DNA of 64,000 nucleotides from Xanthomonas theicola (GTDB lineage Bacteria; Pseudomonadota; Gammaproteobacteria; Xanthomonadales; Xanthomonadaceae): NCBI RefSeq assembly GCF_014236795.1, contig NZ_CP049017.1, positions 536,001 to 600,000 of the forward strand, read 5' to 3'. Shown piece by piece: positions 58,092 to 64,000 of this stretch (position 1 is its first letter; each line of letters starts with the position of its first letter). The notes under the pieces were generated by a model. It saw only the letters and a program-made list of their open reading frames with translations, ran no database searches and was not told where the DNA came from. The position numbers and the translations under genes were made by a program.

Positions 58092-58197
58092 CCGCAGCGC
58101 GCCGTGCAATGCCGGATTTGACATCTATTTCACGCTTGCCGAGCGCGCGCTGTGCATCATCGGTGGCCATGTCGACACCATGGAGCGCCGAGTAACG

Positions 58198-59532
58198 ATG
58201 ATGCGACGTCCGCTGTCCCCCGCCCGTTGGGCACTCTGCCTGCTGTCCGCCGCCACGCTGGGCGCCTGCGGCGATACCGCCAAGCACCCCATCGAGGATG
58301 GAATGGGGCCCGACCCGGTGTTGCCCGATCCGGTCAAGCGCATCATCCCCACGGTGAAGGTCGCCGAGGTCAAGCGCTGGGCCGAAGGCGCCGCGCCGGC
58401 GCCGGCCGCCGGCCTCGCGGTGCAGGCCTTCGCCCGCGAGCTGGACCACCCGCGCTGGCTGTACGTGCTGCCCAACGGCGACGTGCTGGTGGCCGAGACC
58501 GCGGCGCCGCCGGCGCCGGAAAAGGAAAGCAGCGGCCTGCGCGACAAGATCCAGGGCGCGATGATGTCCAAGGCCGGTTCGGCCGTGCCCAGCGCCAACC
58601 GCATCACCCTGCTGCGCGATGCCGACGGCGATGGCGTGGCCGAGGTGCGCACGCAGTTCCTCAAGGGCCTGTACTCGCCGTTCGGCATGGCCCTGGTCGG
58701 CGACCGCCTGTACGTCGCCAATGCCGATGCGCTGGTCAGTTTCCCCTACAAGGACGGCGACACGCAGATCGGCGCCGCCCCCAGTTTCGTCGCCAACCTG
58801 CCCGGCGGCATCAATCATCACTGGACCAAGAGCCTGCTGGCCAGCCGCGACGGCAGCAAGCTCTACGTCGGCGTGGGCGCCAACAGCAACGTCGCCGAAA
58901 ACGGCATGGACGAAGAACTCAACCGCGCCGCGGTCCTGGAAGTGGATGCGCACAGCGGGGCGACCCGGGTCTTCGCCAGCGGCCTGCGCAACCCGGTGGG
59001 ACTGGCTTGGCAATCCGGCGCGGACACGCTGTGGGCGGTGGTCAACGAGCGCGACGAGCTCGGCAGCGACCTGGTGCCCGACTACCTGACCTCGGTGCGC
59101 GAGGGCGGCTTCTACGGCTGGCCGTACAGCTACTACGGCCAGCACCTGGACGAGCGCGTGAAGCCGCAGAACGCGGAGATGGTGGCCAGCGCGATCAAGC
59201 CGGACTATGCGCTGGGCGCACACACCGCCTCGCTCGGATTGACCTTCTACGAAGGCACGCTGTTGCCGCCGGTGTATCGGGGCGGCGCCTTCATCGGCCA
59301 GCACGGCTCGTGGAACCGCGATCCGCCGTCCGGCTACAAAGTGGTGTACGTGCCCTTCGTCAGCGGCAAGCCTAGCGGCAAGGCGCAGGACGTGCTGACC
59401 GGCTTCCTCGATGCCGAAGGCAAGGCGCAGGGCCGCCCGGTCGGCGTGGCGGTGGACAAGCCCGGCGCGCTGCTGGTGGCCGACGATGTCGGCAACGTGA
59501 TCTGGCGGGTGACGCCGAAGGCTGGGCCGTAG
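58198..59532 (+). CDS. Sorbosone dehydrogenase-like lipoprotein (PQQ-dependent sugar dehydrogenase fold)
   Basis: The 444-residue protein has a lipoprotein signal (LCLLSAATLGACG, lipid Cys about residue 23) and a six-bladed propeller of the GDH/sorbosone dehydrogenase family. Blocks include LDHPRWLYVLPNGDVLVAET, RITLLRDADGDGVAE, FASGLRNPVGLAWQSG and GSWNRDPPSGYKVVYVPF. Such enzymes oxidise sugars or polyols in the periplasm with PQQ, but PQQ genes are not in the window and the substrate is unknown. An ATG at 58180 would add six residues; neither start has an ideal ribosome site. Confidence 0.87.
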   Translation: MMRRPLSPARWALCLLSAATLGACGDTAKHPIEDGMGPDPVLPDPVKRIIPTVKVAEVKRWAEGAAPAPAAGLAVQAFARELDHPRWLYVLPNGDVLVAETAAPPAPEKESSGLRDKIQGAMMSKAGSAVPSANRITLLRDADGDGVAEVRTQFLKGLYSPFGMALVGDRLYVANADALVSFPYKDGDTQIGAAPSFVANLPGGINHHWTKSLLASRDGSKLYVGVGANSNVAENGMDEELNRAAVLEVDAHSGATRVFASGLRNPVGLAWQSGADTLWAVVNERDELGSDLVPDYLTSVREGGFYGWPYSYYGQHLDERVKPQNAEMVASAIKPDYALGAHTASLGLTFYEGTLLPPVYRGGAFIGQHGSWNRDPPSGYKVVYVPFVSGKPSGKAQDVLTGFLDAEGKAQGRPVGVAVDKPGALLVADDVGNVIWRVTPKAGP

Positions 59533-59644
59533 CCGGAATCGGCCGGGGGTGGTTCGCTGCGCCAGGCTCTTCTGCGGCCGGGCGGCAGTATCGGTGGAAG
59601 ATCGCGATCAGTGGAAGATCGCGATTGGGATCGGAAGGAATGAA

Positions 59645-59672
59645 TGTGGGAGCGACTCCAGCCGCTTCCACA
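59645..59672. repeat. REP-like palindrome
   Basis: TGTGGGAGCGACTCC followed by AGCCGCTTCCACA forms a short hairpin. It shares the TGTGGGAGCG word with the repeat at 42374. It lies between two convergent genes. Confidence 0.7.
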
Positions 59673-59751
59673 GGGATTTGCATTTGGGTCGGAAGACGCC
59701 GCTCAGCAGGTGGAGAGCCGCGACGATCGATCCGAAGCCCTCCGCTTCCGC

Positions 59752-60015
59752 TCAATGCTCCACCGGCGCCGGATCCACGCCGAAGCGGCGCGCGTAGCCG
59801 CGCTCGCTGAACACGCGCTCCACCTCCGTATCGCCGAGTTCGGGCGCGGCATAGACCGCGTAGACAACGCTGCCGTCCTCGCGCTCGCCGCGTTGGTGCA
59901 GACGGTAGCGCGGACGCCCGGTGCCGGTGTTTTCCGGGTAGTGCAACGGTGGCTGGCTGCCGTCCAGGTCCACTTCGCTGTTGTCGACGACGCCACCGAT
60001 GAACACTGCGCGCAT
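59752..60015 (-). CDS. Hypothetical protein, 87 residues
   Basis: A small soluble protein starting MRAVFIGGVVDNSEVDLDG and ending VDPAPVEH. I recognise no domain. GGAAAGG upstream of the ATG at 60015 is a good ribosome site, preferred over the ATG at 60027. Even codon use supports a real gene. It is divergent from the RsmC-like gene. Confidence 0.6.
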   Translation of the reverse strand: MRAVFIGGVVDNSEVDLDGSQPPLHYPENTGTGRPRYRLHQRGEREDGSVVYAVYAAPELGDTEVERVFSERGYARRFGVDPAPVEH

Positions 60016-60157
60016 ATGCCTTTCCATCCGTTTGAGTGACCTGCAGCGTAGGCGCGCCGATGTTGCCATTGCATCAATGATCTGTTGGCTTAGCGCAAAA
60101 TCGGGACGGCGCCGCGCTGCCGGTAGAATGCGCGTGCCCTGTCCGAACCCGATCCCG

Positions 60158-61231
60158 ATGCCGGCCCTGCAAGATGCTCCCCTCGATACCCTGTTGCTGC
60201 CGTTCGCCCAGGGCGCGCTGCGCTGGCCGGCCGGCAAGGTGCTGTTCTTGCGCGCGCGCGACGGCTGGGCGCTGCGCCAGCACGCGCAGCCGGCGCAACT
60301 GGTCTGCGAACAGGGCTATCGTCCGTTCGCGACCGTCCTGCAGCAGGGCGGCTGGCGGGTCCGCACCGAGGATGCCGGCGACCACGCCGATGCCGGCGTC
60401 CATGCGCTGGTGCTGGTGCTGCCGCCGCGCCAGCGCGACGAGGCGCGCGCGCTGCTGGCACGCGCGGTGGCGCTGGCCGCGCCGGGCGCCACGGTGGTGG
60501 CCTGCCAATCCAACAACGAAGGCGCGCGCTCTGGCGAGGACGACCTGCAACAGCTGGCCGGCCTGGGCGGCAAGCTGACCAAGCACCACTGCCGCGTGTA
60601 CTGGACCGCGCCGCTGCACGGCGGCCACGATACCGCGCTGCAGCAGCGCTGGGCGCAGTTGGACGCGCCGCGGCCGATCCTGGACGGGCGCTTCCGCAGC
60701 CGTCCCGGCGTGTTCGCCTGGGACCGCATCGACCCCGCTTCGGCGCTGCTGGCCGAACACCTGCCGGCCGACCTGGCCGGCCACGGCGCCGACCTCGGTG
60801 CCGGCTATGGCTATCTGTCGGCGGAACTGCTGGCGCGCTGCCCGCAGATCGCCGCGCTGGACCTGTTCGAGGCCGACGCGCGCGCGCTGGGGCTGGCCCG
60901 GTCGAACCTGGCGCGGGCGCCGGCCTCGGTGGCGGTGGGCTATCACTGGCACGATGTGACCGCGGGGCTGCCGGTGCAGTACGACGTCATCGTCAGCAAC
61001 CCGCCGTTCCATGCGCCCGGGCGGCTGGAACGCCCTGACATCGGTCGCCGTTTCATCGCCGTCGCCGCGCAGGCGCTCAAGCCGGGCGGCCGGCTGTATC
61101 TGGTCGCGAACCGGCACCTGCCCTATGAGGCGGTGCTCGATGCCAGCTTCGGCGAGGTCTCGGTGCTCGCCAGCCGCGACGGCTTCAAGCTCATCCTGGC
61201 GGTGCGGGCCCGCGCCACGGTGCGTCGGTGA
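60158..61231 (+). CDS. RsmC-like rRNA guanine N2-methyltransferase
   Basis: The 357-residue protein has the two-domain layout of RsmC/RlmG enzymes. The N-terminal half is a degenerate methyltransferase-like domain (VHALVLVLPPRQRDEARALL). The active C-terminal half has SAM motif I ADLGAGYGYLSAELLARCP and the target-base motif VIVSNPPFHAPGR. Family members methylate guanine in 16S or 23S rRNA using SAM. GRFRSRPGVFAWDRIDPAS matches the conserved central block. The rsuA gene overlaps its stop, so two rRNA-modifying enzymes are coupled. Which guanine is modified is inferred from family resemblance. The ATG at 60158 is favoured over one at 60128. Confidence 0.85.
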   Translation: MPALQDAPLDTLLLPFAQGALRWPAGKVLFLRARDGWALRQHAQPAQLVCEQGYRPFATVLQQGGWRVRTEDAGDHADAGVHALVLVLPPRQRDEARALLARAVALAAPGATVVACQSNNEGARSGEDDLQQLAGLGGKLTKHHCRVYWTAPLHGGHDTALQQRWAQLDAPRPILDGRFRSRPGVFAWDRIDPASALLAEHLPADLAGHGADLGAGYGYLSAELLARCPQIAALDLFEADARALGLARSNLARAPASVAVGYHWHDVTAGLPVQYDVIVSNPPFHAPGRLERPDIGRRFIAVAAQALKPGGRLYLVANRHLPYEAVLDASFGEVSVLASRDGFKLILAVRARATVRR

Positions 61232-61941
61232 AGCTGGTCAAGCACCTGGCCAACCTCGGCTACGGCAGCCGCAAGCAGGTCGCGCGGATGTTCCGCGAAG
61301 GCCGCGTCACCGATGCCGGCGGCGAGGTGCTGTACGCCGACGACCGGGTCGAGCATGCGGCGATCCGGGTCGACGGCGAGGCCTTGGACCCGCCGCCGGG
61401 ATTGCTCTTGGCGCTGCACAAGCCGGTCGGCTACACCTGCTCGACCAAGGACCCGGGACGCATCGTCTACGACCTGCTGCCGCCACGCTTGCGCCTGCGT
61501 TCACCGCTGCTGTCCACGGTCGGGCGATTGGACCGCGACACCAGCGGCCTGCTGCTGATGACCGACGACGGCGCGCTGCTGCATCGCATCGTCTCGCCGA
61601 AATCGCAGCTGGCCAAGGTCTACGAAGCGACCCTGGCCGAGGACCTGCGCGGCGACGAGGCGGCGCGGTTCGCCAGTGGCACGTTGCTGCTGGACGGCGA
61701 GACCGCCCCGCTGCTGCCGGTTGATCTGGAGACGCTGGGGCCGCGCCAGACGCGCATCACCCTGTACGAAGGCCGCTATCACCAGGCGCGGCGCATGTTC
61801 GCCGCGGTCGGCAACCACGTGGTCGCGCTGCACCGCAGCCGTATCGGCGGTTTCGCCCTGGGCGAGATGCCGGCCGGGCAGTGGCGTGCGCTGGAGGCGG
61901 CGGATTTGAAGCAGGTGTTTGGGGCTGGGAGTGGGGATTAG
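61228..61941 (+). CDS. rsuA: 16S rRNA pseudouridine(516) synthase
   Basis: The 237-residue protein has an S4 RNA-binding domain at the start (MKLVKHLANLGYGSRKQVARM) and a pseudouridine synthase domain. The catalytic motif is VGRLDRDTSGLLLMTDDG with the active-site Asp. ALHKPVGYTCSTKD and YEGRYHQARRMFAAVGNHV are typical of RsuA. It isomerises U516 of 16S rRNA. The GTG start overlaps the TGA of the preceding methyltransferase. Confidence 0.92.
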   Translation: MKLVKHLANLGYGSRKQVARMFREGRVTDAGGEVLYADDRVEHAAIRVDGEALDPPPGLLLALHKPVGYTCSTKDPGRIVYDLLPPRLRLRSPLLSTVGRLDRDTSGLLLMTDDGALLHRIVSPKSQLAKVYEATLAEDLRGDEAARFASGTLLLDGETAPLLPVDLETLGPRQTRITLYEGRYHQARRMFAAVGNHVVALHRSRIGGFALGEMPAGQWRALEAADLKQVFGAGSGD

Positions 61942-62010
61942 GGATTCGGGATCGGCCAAGCGCGGTCAGCGCGCTCCGGCGATCCGTGCTGTTGCCGATC
62001 ACCAATGCCC
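61925..62010. repeat. GGGATT-type intergenic repeat with inverted counterpart
   Basis: GGGGATTAGGGATTCGGGAT at 61934-61953 and a partly complementary ATCACCAATGCCCAATCACG at 61999-62018 face each other. GGGATT-rich repeats of this type are common between Xanthomonas genes. The element spans the gap between convergent rsuA and the DUF1415 gene. Confidence 0.55.
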
Positions 62011-62012
62011 AA

Positions 62013-62573
62013 TCACGCATCCCGGCTCTCGAACAGCCGCTTCCAGCCGTCCAGGCCGAGTTTTTCCAGGGTCTGCAGGTTGCGCTCCACGATCACGTCC
62101 GCTTCCGGGAACGCGGCCACGGCGCGTTCGACGCTGTCCTCGCGCAGCAGGTGCAGGGTGGGGAAGGGCGCGCGGTTGGTGTAGTTGCCGATGTCGTCCG
62201 GCGCGGTGCCGGCGAACTGGTAGTGCGGATGGAAGCTGGCCACCTGCAGGATGCCGTGCAGGTCCAGCGCTTCCACCGCCGCGTCGGCGTTGTCCAGGAA
62301 ATCGTTGTAGTCGAGGAAGTCGCCCAGCACCTGCGGATGCACGATCAACGTGGTGTCGATCTGCTCGGCCGGGGTGTCGCGCAGCAACAGCAGCTCCTCG
62401 CCCAGTTCCTCCAGCAGCGCTTCGGGCGTGGTCGCGTCGCTGAGCACGTAGCGCACCTGCCGCTTGACGTGCACCGCCTTGGCGAACGGGCACAGGTTCA
62501 GGCCGATCACCGCGCGTTCGAGCCACATGCGGGTCGCGGCGATCGGATCGGCGTTCGGGTTCGTGGCGTTCAA
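62013..62573 (-). CDS. DUF1415 family protein
   Basis: The soluble protein of about 186 residues fits the DUF1415 family: MWLERAVIGLNLCPFAKAVH with a conserved Cys-Pro-Phe, TTLIVHPQVLGDFLDYNDFL, ILQVASFHPHYQFAGT and RAPFPTLHLLREDSVERAV. Function is unknown. The start is uncertain: TTG at 62573 gives LNATNPNADPIAATR, and the first ATG (62528) would cut into the conserved part. It follows yajQ on the same strand after 65 bp and may be co-transcribed. Confidence 0.82.
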   Translation of the reverse strand: MNATNPNADPIAATRMWLERAVIGLNLCPFAKAVHVKRQVRYVLSDATTPEALLEELGEELLLLRDTPAEQIDTTLIVHPQVLGDFLDYNDFLDNADAAVEALDLHGILQVASFHPHYQFAGTAPDDIGNYTNRAPFPTLHLLREDSVERAVAAFPEADVIVERNLQTLEKLGLDGWKRLFESRDA

Positions 62574-62638
62574 GGCGATTCCAACGGGCGAGGGGCGGTG
62601 ATCGGGCGAGGCTGGCGACGGGGGGCGCCGGGTTCGGC

Positions 62639-63121
62639 TCAGTCGCGAAAATTCTCGAACTGCAGCGGCAGCTCGAAATCGCGCTTCTTCAGCAGCGCCA
62701 TCACCTCCTGCAGGTCGTCGCGCTTCTTGCCGCTGATGCGCAGCTTGTCGCCGTTGATCTGCGCTTCCACCTTGAGCCTGGCGTCCTTGATCGTGGCGAC
62801 GATCTTCTTGGCCAGCTTCTGCTCGATGCCCTGCTTGACCGTGATCTTCTGCCGGGCGCCGGCCAGGTTGGTCTCCACATCGCCCAATTCCATGCAGCGC
62901 ACGTCGATGCCGCGCGCGATCAGCCGCGCACGCAGGATGTCGGTCATCTGCTTGACCTGGAAGTGGCTGGGCGCGGACTGGTGGATGACCTGCTCGTCGC
63001 GCTCGAACCTGGCTTCGACGCCCTTGAAGTCGAAGCGGGTGGATAGCTCGCGGTTGGCCTGGTCCACGGCATTGGTCAGTTCGTGGGTGTCGACTTCGGA
63101 GACGACATCGAAGGAAGGCAT
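62639..63121 (-). CDS. yajQ: YajQ family nucleotide-binding protein
   Basis: The 160-residue protein is full length for the YajQ family: MPSFDVVSEVDTHELTNAVD at the start, TRFDFKG in the first RNP-like ferredoxin fold, and KDARLKVEAQINGDKLRISG in the second. A YajQ protein of Xanthomonas campestris was reported to bind cyclic di-GMP and influence virulence genes, and this is its likely equivalent. ATG at 63121 is preceded by GAGGAACC-type purines. No unusual residue is seen. Confidence 0.95.
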   Translation of the reverse strand: MPSFDVVSEVDTHELTNAVDQANRELSTRFDFKGVEARFERDEQVIHQSAPSHFQVKQMTDILRARLIARGIDVRCMELGDVETNLAGARQKITVKQGIEQKLAKKIVATIKDARLKVEAQINGDKLRISGKKRDDLQEVMALLKKRDFELPLQFENFRD

Positions 63122-63228
63122 GGAGGTTCCTCGGGAAAGACGCCATATCCTACCGATCTCGCCGCAGCGCCGCTGCCGATGCGGCAGCGGTGCTGGGCGC
63201 TGCGCCCGATCGCGGCGATAATCCGCCG

Positions 63229-64000
63229 ATGCCCGCTTCCCGTTCCAACGCCGCGGCCGCCGCCTGGATGGTCGCGGCGGTCGCTTGCTTCGCGCTGATG
63301 GATGCGGCGATGAAGCTGCTGGCCACGCACTATCCGGCGCTGCAGGTGGCCATGCTGCGCGGGGGCGCTTCGCTGCCGTTCGTGCTGCTGTGGGTGCTGG
63401 CCAGCGCCGGCCCGCGTTCGATCGTGACGGTGCGTTGGGGCCTGCATCTGCTGCGCGGCGTGCTCGGCATCGCCATGATCGGCTGCTTCGCCTGGGCGTT
63501 GCGCAGCCTGCCGCTGTCCACCGCGTACACGATCTACTTCGTCGCGCCGCTGCTGGTGGCGGCGTTGTCGGTGCCGTTGCTGGGCGAGCACGTCGGCCCG
63601 CGGCGCTGGGCCGCGATCGGCATCGGCCTGGTCGGGGTGCTGGTGGTGCTGCGCCCGGGCGTGGGCGGCTTCGTCTCGCTGCCGGGGCTGATGGTGCTGC
63701 TGGCCGCCACCGCCTACGCGGTCGCGTCGGTGTTGGTCAGCCTGCTGGCGCGCACCGATACGCCGCAGTCGCTGGTGGTCTGGTTCCTGCTCATCATGGC
63801 GCTGGGCGCCGGTGTGCTGGCGCTGCCGACCTGGGTGCCGCTGCGCCCGGCCGATGCCGGCTGGATCGCCACGCTGGGCCTGGCCGGCGCGCTGGGGCAG
63901 GTGGCCTTGACCGAGGCGTTCCGGCGCGGCGACGCCTCGCTGATCGCGCCGCTGGAGTACAGCGGCCTGATCTGGGTGATTCCGTGGGACTGGCTGCTGT
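63229..64000 (+). CDS. DMT/EamA-family transporter, partial (runs off the window)
   Basis: From ATG at 63229 the frame stays open to the window end, 257 codons. It encodes at least eight hydrophobic helices: AAAAAWMVAAVACFALMDAA, LHLLRGVLGIAMIGCFAWAL, LPLSTAYTIYFVAPLLVAAL and LGEHVGPRRWAAIGIGLVGV. The repeated 'S-x-x-x-A-x-x-I-x-x-x-x-P-x-x' and 'L-G-E-x-x-x-x-R-x-x' patterns mark the EamA drug/metabolite transporter family. The substrate is unknown. The 3' end lies outside. Confidence 0.88.
   Translation, partial: MPASRSNAAAAAWMVAAVACFALMDAAMKLLATHYPALQVAMLRGGASLPFVLLWVLASAGPRSIVTVRWGLHLLRGVLGIAMIGCFAWALRSLPLSTAYTIYFVAPLLVAALSVPLLGEHVGPRRWAAIGIGLVGVLVVLRPGVGGFVSLPGLMVLLAATAYAVASVLVSLLARTDTPQSLVVWFLLIMALGAGVLALPTWVPLRPADAGWIATLGLAGALGQVALTEAFRRGDASLIAPLEYSGLIWVIPWDWLL

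Overview
The window reads as chromosome from the Xanthomonas lineage (Lysobacteraceae). The basis is high-GC coding DNA throughout, several large TonB-dependent receptors, an H-NS protein with a TWSGRGRTP motif, YajQ, DUF3247 and DUF3228 proteins, an SAH riboswitch in front of ahcY, and dispersed TGTGGGAGCG-type palindromes. The species cannot be fixed from the sequence alone.

Layout. Positions 1-1.5 kb hold the end of an MFS sugar transporter, a transposase relic, an H-NS gene and tRNA-Ala(CGC). Positions 1.6-10.4 kb are an IS and integrase graveyard. Two related, truncated tyrosine integrases (1771 and 9021) bracket IS200, IS3, IS630 and IS5 remnants, a TonB-receptor relic, a ZnuD-like receptor divergent from a MerC-like protein across a possible Zur operator, and the small ribosomal protein THX.

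Positions 11.7-15.9 kb hold the most interesting locus. A 26-codon gene whose product ends in GYIYSY is followed on the same strand by a cytochrome P450 and two overlapping sulfotransferases, and a SAM methyltransferase is divergent. This resembles the cittilin-type P450-crosslinked RiPP pathway (precursor ending YIYY, P450, methyltransferase) with two sulfotransferases added. I propose it as a candidate new sulfated, aryl-crosslinked tyrosine-peptide system.

Positions 16-24.8 kb are mostly core metabolism: ahcY with its SAH riboswitch, an S9 peptidase, PEP carboxylase, and a TetR regulator with a perfect operator next to a decayed DUF4105 gene. Positions 25.4-36.5 kb are a type I secretion locus (HlyB-like, HlyD-like, RTX protein). 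The RTX gene is split by two 1162-bp IS5-group copies in opposite orientation, and removing them with one target duplication each restores one 1685-residue frame. It ends in five and a half nearly identical 507-bp repeats. An AT-rich stretch from the hlyD 3' end to the first repeat suggests cassette exchange.

Positions 37-52 kb look like phosphorus scavenging: a TonB receptor, a frameshifted PI-PLC-like gene and a histidine acid phosphatase; an alpha-2-macroglobulin lipoprotein; then a second TonB receptor with a glycerophosphodiester phosphodiesterase behind a Pho-box-like array. Positions 52-64 kb hold an internally deleted IS630 element, a broken ABC transporter, small lineage-specific proteins, a hybrid histidine kinase, a sorbosone dehydrogenase-like lipoprotein, RsmC-like and RsuA rRNA-modifying enzymes, DUF1415, YajQ and a partial DMT transporter.
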